DNA of 64,000 nucleotides from Phaseolus vulgaris. Taxonomy: Eukaryota; Streptophyta; Magnoliopsida; Fabales; Fabaceae. Location: contig NC_023751.2 of the NCBI RefSeq assembly GCF_000499845.2, positions 35,391,309 through 35,455,308 on the forward strand, written 5' to 3'. The notes beneath the pieces were generated by a model. That model ran no database searches. It was not told where the DNA came from and saw nothing but the letters and a program-made list of their open reading frames with translations. This document shows positions 24,801 through 36,033 of the stretch, piece by piece. Both the position numbers and the translations under genes were made by a program. Numbering within the stretch: position 1 is the first letter of the stretch; the number at the start of each line of letters is the position of its first letter.

Positions 24801-25000
24801 TGATGTTCCAACAACAACAAATGATGTACCAACAACAGCCACAACAACACAACATGATGATGGTCCCTCACCAGCAGCAACCACACAACCAATACTCTCA
24901 ACAGAATGCAGGTTCTCATAATCCATTTGGGGATCCTTTGCCAGGACCAAACTATAACCAGAATTACACACCCCAACAAGGAAATTACAATTTAATGTAG
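18830..25000 (+). CDS. AP180/CALM-type clathrin assembly protein (ANTH domain)
   Basis: Fifteen exons: 18830-18919, 19039-19108, 19310-19407, 19559-19697, 20134-20261, 20358-20450, 20537-20587, 21652-21717, 21797-21862, 21945-22025, 22113-22190, 22678-22884, 22971-23049, 23603-23715 and 24578-25000; total 1782 nt (593 residues). Residues 1 to about 290 are an ANTH domain; the phosphoinositide-binding pattern is visible in [20 protein letters not shown] glutamate-rich segment (about 320-389) and a glutamine-rich tail with NPF and DPF motifs follow, the kind that bind EH-domain and AP-2 adaptors. ATGWELSLV and [13 protein letters not shown] are family signatures. The family recruits and sizes clathrin coats at the plasma membrane and trans-Golgi network. 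Length agrees with Arabidopsis At5g57200 and At4g25940 (about 590-600). The exon 13 donor could be GTGGTA or GTAAGG three bases later; the stronger GTAAGG is used here. Confidence 0.95.
18951..18970. repeat. (TGCA)5 tract with overlapping RY motifs in intron 1
   Basis: Five tandem TGCA units give several overlapping CATGCATG words, the RY element bound by B3-type seed regulators. The tract lies about 30 bp inside intron 1 of the clathrin-assembly gene. It may be only a microsatellite. Confidence 0.6.
19764..20075 (+). mobile_element. Complete TRIM element in intron 4 of the clathrin-assembly gene
   Basis: Two direct repeats of about 118-120 bp (19764-19881 and 19956-20075), both ending cttaata, surround a 74-bp interior. 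The interior begins tagtatcagac, a decayed TGGTATCAGAGC primer-binding site, and ends in a purine-rich tract (tatgaggaggtg) just before the right LTR (tattggagatcc). There is no coding sequence. This is the LTR-PBS-PPT-LTR layout of terminal-repeat retrotransposons in miniature, in the same orientation as the gene. Confidence 0.72.
20773..21208. mobile_element. Candidate solo LTR in intron 7 of the clathrin-assembly gene
   Basis: The segment starts TGTTGGGAAAA and ends ACTAATCA, flanked by GTTAT at 20768-20772 and 21209-21213, as expected for TG..CA LTR ends with a 5-bp target duplication. Its minus strand has a TATA-like box (tatataaaag) and would end CCCAACA. However, a hairpin at 21194-21234 crosses the proposed right edge, so the boundary may be wrong. 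Confidence 0.4.
21194..21234. repeat. Hairpin, 13-bp arms
   Basis: The arms gaccatcactaat (21194-21206) and attggtgatggtc (21222-21234) pair with one mismatch around a 15-base loop. It lies in intron 7; function unknown. Confidence 0.55.
23080..23200 (-). mobile_element. LINE 3'-tail fragment in intron 13 of the clathrin-assembly gene
   Basis: The minus strand contains acgagttgaaacacacctga, then ttaattctttgctgat and an eight-A run, the same tail as the LINE at 16453. Only about 120 bp are present: a heavily 5'-truncated insertion. Confidence 0.6.
24080..24512 (+). repeat. Dispersed ~400-bp repeat, copy 3, in the last intron
   Basis: Matches copy 2 (15964-16363) from ggctcagacac to gttacatagct. 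It fills half of intron 14 of the clathrin-assembly gene and ends about 65 bp before the last exon acceptor, so the branch point and pyrimidine tract of that intron lie right beside it. Confidence 0.7.
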
Positions 25001-27825
25001 ATTTTGCCTTTCTTGTCATTTGATCTTCTCCTCTTTCCTCACCCCAACTTTCCATACCAGAAAGATTGTGTTCTTTTTGCTGATAGAAGTATACATTTCT
25101 TTTCATATTAACATTCTTTGACTGATTATTGACTAGTGAATGACATGCTTAATTTTTTTTCATTTGTAGTTATCAATGATGAAATGATTCATTCAAAACT
25201 TGTTCTTCTTTTAACATAAACCCTAAACTTGGTAAACTATTTTTGAAAAATATTTTTAATCATTTTTATAATAAAAGTTTATATCCATGTGAATCTAATT
25301 CGAATAATGTTGATACTAAATGTTCCCCTCTCATTTACTTATAAATATAATTTTATTATCTAGTGAATATTAGTTCAATCTCATCTATTCACTAAAAATA
25401 TACATAAAGTTTGTATACTTTTGTTAGAATCCTCTTAAAAATTGTGATTTATTTTCTTCTAAAAAGTGAATATTTTTGTATTTTAACAACTTGTCATTTT
25501 ATAAGTAAGTTTCATCTAAATGTCTCTTATTTTTTATAATTGTGTTTAATCTTTGCTGTATCTTAATTACCACTTTCAATATAATTAAAATAACCATACT
25601 AATAATAAAATAACCATTTTGTAATGCCAAGTTTTTTATTAAAAAAAAGGTGTTTTAGTTCTCCAAACCTTTCACCTTATAGCATTCACAATGCTCATTG
25701 TAGCATTCAGTCTTGAGGTAGTTTACATGTCTTGACATTAGGTCCACAAATGGTAGGGTAAAATAAAATTAGCTTTGACATATTTTCAAATTTACATTTT
25801 TTATCAAAAAAAATATTTTATTTTTTTAAAATTAAAATTTGTGGGCTTGTACATAAAAAGAACCTTACCTATTATTTTAAAAAAATAGTTTTGATATTTA
25901 AAAAAAAAAGTAAGTTGTCGGTAGACCAGTAAGGAAACTGGTTCACAGTGAACCAGTTCTATTTATTTAGTTTAATAAGTATTTTTTTTTAATCTTACAT
26001 ATAATAGTAATTACAATTTATAAATATGAAAGGCACATATATCCTTATAACAGAAAAATAATACATGAAAATTGAGTAAATATCTAAATTTATCCTAAAG
26101 GATAAGTCTACTAACTGGTAGGTATTTAATTAAAATTTCTACAGAAATCAGTTTTTAAAAGGGGAAGATTGTGTTGGTTTGGGTTCTTAGATTTCAATTT
26201 TTTCTAGATTGTGCCCTTCGTCTAAATCTAGATCTAGATTTTCATTTTGTGACTTTCAAACAAATTGACTTATGATGTTATTATGTGCTGTATGTTGATT
26301 GAAGTTTTAGCTTCTTTGTTAGAAATTGACTTTTGTACAAATGAATTCACATTCTTCAATGGCTGACTTTGCCCTTCTAACACCATCAACATGAATCAAA
26401 CATTCAAAATTATCTAAACTCCTCATCAGAAAATGTTAATAGACTGCCTAAATATTCATTATAAAACATTTAATACCTTGAGTTGTAATAGACTAAGAGG
26501 GAAAGTTTCATCAAATCTAATTAAGTTATTAAACATTGATTTAACTAATGATAATTTTGACAACTTTTAACCATTAATCTACCCCCCCTACAGTATTATA
26601 ATGGGTCCATTTGTTTAAACTTATTTTAGAAAAAAAAAAAGTGTTTTTATTATGAAATACTACTTTTTATGATCTTTAAAATGTTTGGCTAAACCTGTTT
26701 AGAAAAGTAAAAACAGAACAAAAAGTAATTTTCTACCTTTTTCTTGAAACTTATTGAAGTTGTTTCTGGTAAAAAGATGTAGTAGAAAAGAGATCAACAA
26801 TGTTAAAAACATGGAGAGGTGTTTATGATTTGTATAGTTGCAAGCATTGTTAAAACTCATTAGGAAATCTCAATGCTTTAACAGCACTGTTTCTTAAACA
26901 CATTGCTTAGTGAGTTTGCTTGCCTTGTGACCTTTCCATGGGAAACTATTTCTTCAAATACAAATCAAAGGGGAGAGGGATTGAGAAGAAAATATAAAAT
27001 AACTTGGTGCTGAGATTCAAGACAGAGAGTGTGACTTCAATGAAGCTTTTAAAGAAATGTCTGTTACAGATATATACAGATCATAATGAACATAATACAT
27101 GTGCTCTAAATAGAGAATTTCCTTGCAGGTTTAGAGGGAAATATTCTAAAGGTCTTTTTTTTATTAGTGGATAAGTATATACATTCAGCCTACAAGGATT
27201 CATTCAACCTAAGATTGCAAATATTCAGCATACACAGGATAAACAGATCAATGTTGCGTCAAGTACAGTGAGATGGGTTTAATCCCAAAGAACCACCAGT
27301 TCTGCGCCTTAAGGAATTTCAATTTCAATATTTTAGTCAGGGCTTTCTCCCATGTTTTTTTGGACTTCTCAACAACCTTAGTTTGCATCATGAAAATCCT
27401 ACAAATAAGAGTTCAACATAGTATTGTTACATGGGCAAACAATATACAGATGTTGAAAAATATATTGTGCAGATCTTGAACTACAAAATCATATGATTGC
27501 CAAATGCTTTACTTCTCTTTCATCCTGAGATGCTCCCTGTTCCCAAACCAAAAGGTGGGGATTAAAGAATGAGATTTCATCTTTGATTACATATCTATGC
27601 TAAGGAAAATTGTATTTTTTTAGGATCTATCTAGAATTTTTGTTATCTTTAAAATTCCTCTCTATCCTTCCCCCACTTTTTACATGACATGCATTACCAT
27701 TACCTAGTAAATGTTGATGTGCAGCGTGTTATAATGTCCATAAATAAAGACACAAGCACAGAAGAAGATTCCAAGCTAAGGAAGAAGCTAGCTCACCGCA
27801 GCAACTGGTTCAGCTAAATTATGAA
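25001..27825. other. Intergenic: 3' flank of the clathrin-assembly gene and unassigned DNA
   Basis: The first few hundred bases are probably 3' UTR. Further on the DNA is AT-rich without known elements. One stretch stands out: on the minus strand 27400-27250, after an acceptor-like TTTGTAG, a frame of about 47 codons reads MMQTKVVEKSKKTWEKALTK and ends in a stop. It has a protein-like composition, but I do not recognise it; it may be a pseudogene exon. Confidence 0.45.
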
Positions 27826-29565
27826 TTAACTCTCTTCATCTTCTGAGTGAGCTACATTTTCTGAAAATGTCAAAACCTTCACCTTCACAGTCCTCTCTCT
27901 CCCTTCCTGGCTAGTTACCTCCACATCAGTATCCTCATCATCAGAAGATTCACTCTCTGAAGTCAAAAAGACAAGCACATGGAATTGTTTGAGCTCGTAA
28001 ATCACAGTATTTTCACCCAACTCAAAGTGCAAAAATAAATAAAACAACATCTGCAGCCTTCAATGTATGATACTTATGAACAACATTTTAGAGAAGAAAG
28101 TCATGAACATCAAAATAAATTAATATTCTGATCCTCAAAGTTTCACTAACTTGTTAGCAATGCCCATCAGAGTTCATACACCAATCTACCCCTCTCATAA
28201 GTACATAATAAGAAGGAACACCCATCGCATTGCTTTTCAGGTTCCAAGTTTCACACTTCTAACAAGCCAACCCCCAGCCAATAAAAACTAACAGCAACAA
28301 CTATTCTCCATTAACAAACATGTACGTATCACTTTTTACACCCACTGCCACGAACAAGATGCAGCAGAATCTGACGAAAGTCATACAAAATTTCAATTGG
28401 AATTAGATGCACTCAAAATAAGCCGCTTGAAAGAAATGCGCAATCAGCATCAGAACCATTAGTTTGTCCCTTTCTAACCAAAATCTACACATAACATAAC
28501 TCGAGCCAAAACAACATTTTTTTAAAAATTGGGCAACCCCCTCCTAATCCAACCATAACCAAAAGAGGAGGAAAAAAACATTCTTGTCAATGCAAAAGGT
28601 TGTGGTATATGGCAATGAAAAGGACACAAATCAACAAAGAAGAAAAGACCCACAACTTCAGCACTGGTACAAAGCTGCAAGTTCAAAACAAAGCTTTAAA
28701 TCACGGTCAAGGTCACAGCCACAGTCTACACAGGTTTCTACGAATTGCAGAAAACTGCAGACAAATGCGATTGATGTAACCACATTCGCAATTGCAAACA
28801 TTCAAAAACCTCGAAATTACGGTCGAAATAGCGGTGGTGGAAAGATTTTTAAAACCTTGCAATTGCAGACAAATGCAATTGATATGACCACAATTACAAT
28901 AGCCAACCCTCAAAAACCTCGACATTAAGGTCGAAATTGAGGGAGTGAACGATTGTTAAAACCTCAGTTTTTCTAAATGTGAGCAGGAACAATCCAAAAC
29001 AAACACCACCCACAAACGACGAAATCAATCAACAAGAAAAATACACACCCAGAAACCCACGCCTTTTCTCAAGTTCCCCGAAACCCCCAAACACAACCAA
29101 AAAGCGGTAAAAAAAAAAAAAGCACCAACTTTGATGGTTTATCCACAGACCCAATTGCACAAAAAGGGCAAAAAATGAGATTTTGTGAGAAGGGTAGTTA
29201 CCATTGATGAAGAAATTTGAGGAGGGCCAACCGCGGAGGGTGGAGAGAAGAGGGGAATCGTGGGGACGATCGTCTTCGCGGGTGAGCCTGTGGACGAGGT
29301 CGACGACGTTGGTGGGCGAGGGTCGCGGCGGCACCCAGAAGGAGGAGCCGGGCACGAAGGGTAGCCAATCCGGGGTGGCCTTCTTCACGAGAATCCTGTG
29401 GATTAGGTCATCGAAGTGCTTCAGCGCCACGTCGTACTCCGCCATGTCGACCTCCACCACCTGCGAGGCCCCCGCCTTGCTAGACCTCCGCCTCAACGCC
29501 ACCGCCAGCGACGGGATTCGGCCCACCGACTTCGCCCTCCACAGAAAACCCGGCATCATAGTCAT
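27826..29565 (-). CDS. Uncharacterised plant protein, 164 residues, two exons
   Basis: Exons 29565-29202 and 27956-27826 (495 nt), joined by a 1.25-kb GT..AG intron (ATG|GTAACT ... TTCAG|AGAG). The start is the ATG of MTMMPGFLWRAKSVGR; a second ATG two codons later is equally possible. The first 30 residues are basic with no acid (VGRIPSLAVALRRRSSK), as in mitochondrial targeting peptides. The core (residues about 40-120) has DLIHRILVKKATPDWLPFVP and GSSFWVPPRP, which look strongly constrained. The C-terminal exon is acidic and serine-rich (ESESSDDEDTDVEV ... AHSEDEES). I recall similar plant proteins but no assigned function. The GC-rich exon 1 stands out from its surroundings. The gene model is solid; the function is unknown. 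Confidence 0.8.
28756..28971. repeat. Tandem duplication, ~108-bp unit, in an intron
   Basis: Unit A (28756-28863) and unit B (28864-28971) both begin tgcagacaaatgc and share attgat, caaaaacctcga, ggtcgaaat and ttaaaacct in order. A partial further copy may precede unit A. The duplication lies in the intron of the 164-residue protein gene. The 114-codon frame across it is a repeat artefact. Confidence 0.65.
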
Positions 29566-29689
29566 GTTTGACAAAGACAGAAAAAGAGAGACAGAGAGAG
29601 AAAAAGAGGGTTTGGTTCTGTTGGGTTGAGAACGAATGAAAAATCTGCTCCTTGCAGATGCACACAGATATAGCACCAAATTTCACAAA

Positions 29690-32325
29690 AATAAACTTTT
29701 TAATTGCTTAATTAATACCTTAATCAACTATTTAATTAATTAATTGCCATACATTTTATCTAATCCATTTTTAACCGTAGAAGCGTGGTGGTTGAAACTG
29801 CTTCAGCCCTCAAAATAACATTAATAAAAAATTTCATATTATTTTTCAAGTGCAATTTAGTTTTTCTAATAAAATATTATTGATAAAACATATTTAAGTT
29901 TATTTATATTATAGATTAAACAGGTAAAAAAAGTAGTTTGATTTAAGTCATAATTTTTTTTGGTTGACCTGATTTTTTACTTACGGACTAAACCAGTAAA
30001 AAAGTTATTTTATAAATTATTATGTACTACTTTTTTATTTATTGATAATTTCAAATATTTACTTTGATGATATATGAAAAATATACTGATAAATTATTCT
30101 GTCTTATTGAAATGTATGATCTGATGAGTTGTTCAATTGCTTAAAAAGTTATCATGTGAGAAAGGTAGGTAATAAAAAAAGTTCCACGTGATTAATTGTT
30201 TTTCTCCTCTTATTCTAATCTTATCCATGATATTTATATAATTAGTCTTATCTCTAATACTGTGGCTTTGTTAGTATTAGTTATTAGAAGATAATAGGTT
30301 ATTTGTTTTAAGTTATTATATAGTTTTTTTATGAAGTTATTCCATTATTTAATGTAATTATTTTTCTGTTTATTTTATTAATTTTTCTAACATCTGAATC
30401 ATTGGATAGATTTCAATTAATTTATATAGATGATGATGAGACATGGTTTTTAGTGTAAATAAGAATGGGAAGGTAAAAGTAGTAATTAATATTGATCGAG
30501 TACCAAGTAATATTATTATTTATGGTTTAAGACCATACATATTCATCTTGTGAAATATTAAAAAATAAAATAAAATATCTTTAAGATTATAGGTATCCTC
30601 CTTCTTACATACATAATCCCCTTTCTAATTCAATAAGCTATTTTATTTGATTTTTATATATTTAATTTATATAATGTATTTATCTTATAATGTTTAAGTT
30701 TATATTCATATATGTATAAAGTAAATATTATTGAAATTTAGTATAAATGATTAAATATTAATTATTTATATTAGTTTGATGCAGAGATATGAATTTGTAT
30801 TTTTCTCAACAATAGACTAAAAGACACTTTATATGGTACCTAAGGTCGTTTAAGTCAAGATTAAAGGGAGTTGTGCTTCTTAAGATTCCCCAGTGGAACA
30901 TAATCACACTAATATGCTAACATTTCGACTTATATGTTGAAGATAATCTCATTCCTCTACTAGAAAGTGGACGATAATTTAAAGGATATTTAATCATTAT
31001 GATGTCTCTTTACAACTAGATAAAAGTGATGGTTGATGAAACTCAACATGTTTCTAATCGAGCACTTATGCCTAATACAGATGTTCAACCAAAAAGATTA
31101 GACATTAAAGAGATGTTCAACCAAAAGAGATAGGTATTAAAGACATTTTTTACATGACTAAGGTATTTGGTCAAGAAGTTTTAGTGTAGACATATATTTT
31201 AATTAAGTTATGTTTATTTTTTATTAATATTGCATTAACTTTTGTTCATTATTTATGATGTTGACTGAGACGGAAATGAGATGTACCTCCTTATAGGAGA
31301 TAACTTATTATTCATAATCATAATGACATGACAAGAGTTAAATATAATCTTATAACACGCTTTTGACCATATTATCATCATTGAGACGAGACATCATTAC
31401 ACGTAGAGTGTGACAACATTTTTTTTTAAGTCAATAATTTGATTGTTCCACTGCATATTTTTCTACTAAACTAAATGCATTAAAGATCATTAGGGAAAAT
31501 AGACTTTAAACATTTTTATGATAAATGTATGATCATGTAAATGATGTTTTTATTTAATTATGTTTCTAATATTTCAATAAGTATGTTTAAAATATTTATT
31601 TCATTCATTTAGTCACATGGACAAATTTATATGTATATGAAAAATCATAATTAATTTAAACATTCATTAGTATTAAAAAGCATTTAAAGTCAAAGTTATG
31701 CATGTTTACCTATTAGAATAAGGTAATGCATCAAGGTGTTTTCTTTTACACTCCTTATATATACATCTATCAATGTTATTGTTGTGAAATGGCTACACGT
31801 GAATAATTTTATATAATATATCGATTATTTTATTAAAGTGAATAAATTATTAATTTAAGTCATAAACGAAGTTGGTGTGAAAAAAACAAAATACTTACAA
31901 CTAACATACAGAATTCCCATAAACTCAACTTTAATAATAATTTTTGTTAATGATAAATTTTAAGATACAGTAATAAAAAATTACTGTATATTATACGAAC
32001 AAAACCCTAGTTAAAGATAAAAACTAAAATAATTGACATGATGAAAATTTATGAACTTAAAAAGAGTTATTAATTAAATATACACATATGAAAATAAGAG
32101 TGATTAATAATTTTTTCTTTATCTTCATCCAAGTTAATCTATATTCTGTTTTTTATAATTTTTTTCTTTTATTTTCTTCTTCCTTCTTACTTTAACATTT
32201 GCACAAAACAGGAAGGTACGTGTCATTCGGGGATTGGTTCACACTACGTAATATGTATATTAAAATCTCTTTTTTTTTTCGTTTTATTCATTTCCAGGTT
32301 CAGAACCCAAAGACACTGAGCGTGT
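29690..32325. other. Intergenic, AT-rich; bidirectional promoter space
   Basis: This separates two divergent genes (the minus gene starting at 29565 and the plus gene starting at 32336). Apart from a 32-bp tandem duplication at 31079-31142 I see no genes or recognisable elements. Confidence 0.55.
31079..31142. repeat. 32-bp tandem duplication
   Basis: agatgttcaaccaaaa starts at 31079 and again at 31111; both units end attaaag, with about four differences between them. Confidence 0.75.
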
Positions 32326-32370
32326 ATGATCAACAATGGCGGAAAACGCTCTCAAAACGGTGCCGTCTAG
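32326..32370 (+). promoter_or_regulatory. Short upstream ORF overlapping the HERPUD-like start
   Basis: An ATG ten bases before the main ATG opens a 14-codon frame (MINNGGKRSQNGAV) that ends inside the main coding region at 32370. Ribosomes that start here would bypass the main start. Confidence 0.4.
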
Positions 32371-35300
32371 CTCACAACCCTCTTCGTCTTCTTCTCAGAA
32401 ATTGGCTCAAGATTCTCCTCAGGTTCCATAATCTACTTCAATTGCACTTTCCTTTCGTATTCTTCACTTCCCTCCAATGCACAAACCCCTTTTTCATATA
32501 ATTGGAACTCAAAACTAGGGTTACTATCATTGTTGTTCGTTTTATTTGTCATTTCAAGTCGGTAATTGTTTGATTTGTGTAGCTGATAGACCAGAACCAT
32601 TCTCCCTACAACCTAATCTGCGCACGATGCTTTTCGGGCATCAAATCCGTGTTATTTTTTTTTCTCTCTTTTTTGTTTTTATTATCAAATACGAGCCGAG
32701 AAGCAGAATTTTGAGCGGAATAGTCAATGTTAAGATGGGATGCGTTAGGCCTTTTCTGTTAACAACCTAATTTAGCTCAAATCTGTGGTTTAATTTGTAC
32801 CGTTTTTTAGCTTGCTGTGTGAACACACGTAGCAAGAAAATGTGCCCTGAAATTTTGTTTTAAACGCATCTATCTGAATCGTGGTAATGGTTTTGTGTGG
32901 ATGTTGTTCCAGGTCCCTGCATATTCGAATTTTCCGCCGTATTTGGGTGGATATTATCAAATGATTCCTGGTATGTACCCTGCACTAATTCCAGGGTTAA
33001 CTCTGCCGCAACATGAGGAACATGGGAACCGCGGAGCTGGCATATATGCTGTTCCTGTTAACTCCTTTGATAGACAAGTTACTGGACTTCCATGCAACAA
33101 CCTGATTCCGCTTACTTACCGCATACCCACGTAAGTGGCAGGTTATTTTGTTGTGATGACGTTGTGTGGGATGTGAAGCTCAGTTATTGCACAATTTACA
33201 TTTTGTAGTCTGATATTTAAGCATAATTTTCTACATGGACTTGTTGGAAATGAAAGTACGTTTTATACCTTTTCCATGCTTTGTTTTTCCATAGAACCTT
33301 TAGTAAACTGTAATATTTCTACTGACTTCAGTTTCTACTTGGTCACAGTGATTGGTGATATAGAAAACCAATAATTTCTTCAATTGCTAAATAAAAAGCG
33401 AAAAAATTGTTGAAATGAAATTATTTACCACAGGGGGAAAGTTGTAACTGCTAGCAATATGAGAAATGACTTTGATGTGAAATTGTTATTAAATTTACAC
33501 CTAGTAGGCAGTGATCGCTTAGCATGGATGATTTTTTAGAGGTGTAAGAATGACCATGCATGAGTTTCCTCTTTGATAACTATTTTTACTTTATTTGATC
33601 TAATCTGCCTTTCACTTTTGTGTGGGGAATCAAAGGTAGATTGGTTCAAGGGTTATTGTTAGCTGTAAATGTATGGGGATTTTGGTAGCTGGAAGTAAAA
33701 TTAGAGTTAAGAGTAGGTGGCCACATGAATGAAAATAAGGATTTGGGGTTGATAGGTTGGGATGAGTCATGCAAGAAACAATTAAGAATTTGATTGGGGG
33801 TGAATTTTTAAGACAGTCTGCTAGTCTGTCAGAAAATTATGTGTAGAGAATGAAGAAATTAAAGAAAAAAGAATTGTAGCTGATAACAAGAAGAAAGACT
33901 CTTCACCACATCTTGTGTTTGTGTCAGCCTGCCAAGTAATTAACAATTTTCCGCAATCTTGCAATCCGAGCAATGAACTGAAAGGAATCATTGATTTTAT
34001 GAGTCCCATAGGACTTCAAACTTGATAAGTAGGCTTTGATACCATATCCTGAACCTAAACCAACTATGGCGAAAGCTTAAACTGTGTTGTGAAGACGCCT
34101 GAATGGTTTTATATTAGGGGGCTCAATTTAAAAACTTCTCAACAAGCACTCATAAGAGAATAAAATAGGATGTAAGAGGATTCAAATTTCTCCCGTAAGT
34201 TAAAATCAATATATGCTCCTCATGTGTTAGAAAATTTAGATGAGAGAATTCAGAAAAAACTGGTGTGCTTTATATAATTTTAACTCCTGGGAGGAAATTT
34301 GATTCCTTGTATCTTTTTTATTTTTCTACAAATACTTGTTGAAAAGTTTATATAAACATAACGTGCAACCAGGTTCATCTGAAACTAGCTTGAAAAAAGC
34401 AAGCACTAATAGGTCATCATTGGACCTCCAAATGTTCTAGGGAAATTGGTCCCAACTCTGCATTCTTGACATTTGATAACATGAACAACATTTCTTGTGT
34501 TTGTGCCATATTGTAGGAAGCTAATGGCTATACTACTCTAAATTATAGAGAAGCTAAAAGATAAACATTGATATTTTTTATTCATTACAAGGGGTAAAGA
34601 GGAGTCCACTTATATAATAAAAAATATGCCAAAAATTGAATAAGGACCGAAACATTCAAGGAAAATTGGACCTGATTCTGATTCACTGGCAGCATGAACT
34701 ACACTTGATGTTGGATTTTCATTTTTGTTCCTGCGTCAGTTTTGGATGTCCTGTATGCTTTCAATGTTATCAATAGATCTAGTGATTGATGTTATGTCTT
34801 TCTTTCACACCAGTTTCATTTAGTGTTTCTTTATATTTTAGAAAAAGATAGCGGCAATTGATTAATTGATGAAAATTTTATTTGTTTTATTTGTTTTTGT
34901 GAACAAATATGTTTATTAATGTTAATTAATGGTTTCTGTAACTGAATGGCCATCATCAGCAATAGGCCAAGTTCTGAAGCTGCTGCTGCCAGTGAAAATC
35001 AGGGTCAAGCAGGACAGCAACCTCAACAGCAGCCTGCACCTCAAAGACAAGTTGTTATTAGGAGATTTCAAATTGCATTTCAAATTGATTTATTGCTTAT
35101 GTTGAAGCTGGCAGCTGTGATCTTTTTATTTAACCAAGATGGATCAAGGCAGAGGCTTATTGTCCTTGTGTTCTTTGCTGCTATTGTATATTTGTAAGTA
35201 CAACTATTTATCCTTCTTTTTCTATTTTTTTACATATTTTCTATGCTTGTAAGTTCTGCTGGTTTATGTAATCATCAAACCCAGTGAATGCTTCTTATAT

Positions 35301-36033
35301 AAATCCTCCAACCCACGATTTAACCTTTTTGTTTTCCAATTCTTTATATAATATAAGTGTACTAATACTGTTTGGATTGCAAATGGAAGCTGTAGTATTT
35401 ATTAATGGACATGTGTGACAGATACCAAACTGGAGCTTTGACACCAGTTATAAGATGGCTTTCACGAGGTATGCAGAGAGCAGCAGCACCTCCTCATCCA
35501 GCAAGACCTGCAGCCAGGGCTGAAAATGTTCCTGCACCCAGGCAAGAGGGTGATAATGCTGCTCCAGCAGGTATGATTTGTACATTTTATGCATGTGGTT
35601 TACATGTGCATTTTTGGGAATCACTAGTGATATTAGCTTATGTGATTTGTAATATAATTTGGAAGCCTTGTAAGCTTGTGAGGTTCATTTTATTTTGTTA
35701 TACTTTATTCATTAATTTTCTTTAGGTTAAATTTCATTTTCCGAATACTTGTAATGGTCTTGTGTGCAATAAGTATCAATTGAAGTTTTGATCACGTATT
35801 ATTGACACATGCTTACCTTTGGTTCTTATCTTTTGGAAGAGGGTCAACCTGAAGCCGAGATTGGGAACCAGCGTGCAAATGAAGCAGACCGGGCAGTTGA
35901 AAATGAAAATGGTGCAGAAGTTGGAGGAGTAAATGGAGGGAATCAGTGGTGGGGCATTGTGAAGGAGATCCAGATGATTGTGTTTGGATTTATCACTTCC
36001 CTTCTCCCTGGGTTCCACAACCACATGGATTGA
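32336..36033 (+). CDS. HERPUD-like ER membrane protein lacking the ubiquitin-like domain
   Basis: Five exons: 32336-32422, 32913-33130, 34960-35193, 35422-35570 and 35840-36033; total 882 nt (293 residues). The N-terminus is serine/glutamine-rich, then aromatic and proline-rich (FPPYLGGYYQMIPGMYP). A glutamine-rich linker (GQQPQQQPAPQRQ) leads to a hydrophobic hairpin at about 138-180 (LLLMLKLAAVIFLF, then NQDGSRQR, then LIVLVFFAAIVYLY). The loop NQDGSRQR between two membrane segments resembles the C-terminal membrane part of HERPUD1/2, which tethers ER-associated degradation components. The N-terminal ubiquitin-like domain of animal HERPUD is absent, as I believe it is in many plant relatives. 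The C-terminus has WWGIVKEIQMIVFGFITSLL. ER function is inferred by family. The gene is convergent with the TBC gene downstream. Confidence 0.8.
34025..34290 (-). mobile_element. Possible LTR-retrotransposon remnant in intron 2 of the HERPUD-like gene
   Basis: The minus strand contains tggtatcaaagcc near 34045-34033, close to the TGGTATCAGAGCC primer-binding site, with LTR-like DNA on one side. No second LTR or coding region was found. The 1.8-kb intron is the longest in the gene. Confidence 0.35.

Noticed and set aside
24540..25106. Long minus-strand frames (126 and 188 codons) opposite the last clathrin-assembly exon
   Set aside because: They are reverse complements of the glutamine-rich coding repeat (CAA/CAG read as TTG/CTG), a common artefact.
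28584..28928. 114-codon plus-strand frame
   Set aside because: It spans a tandem duplication inside an intron of the minus-strand gene; the repeated peptide pattern follows the DNA repeat.
29204..29629. 141-codon plus-strand frame
   Set aside because: It is the complement of exon 1 of the 164-residue protein gene, whose splice sites and C-terminal exon join in phase.
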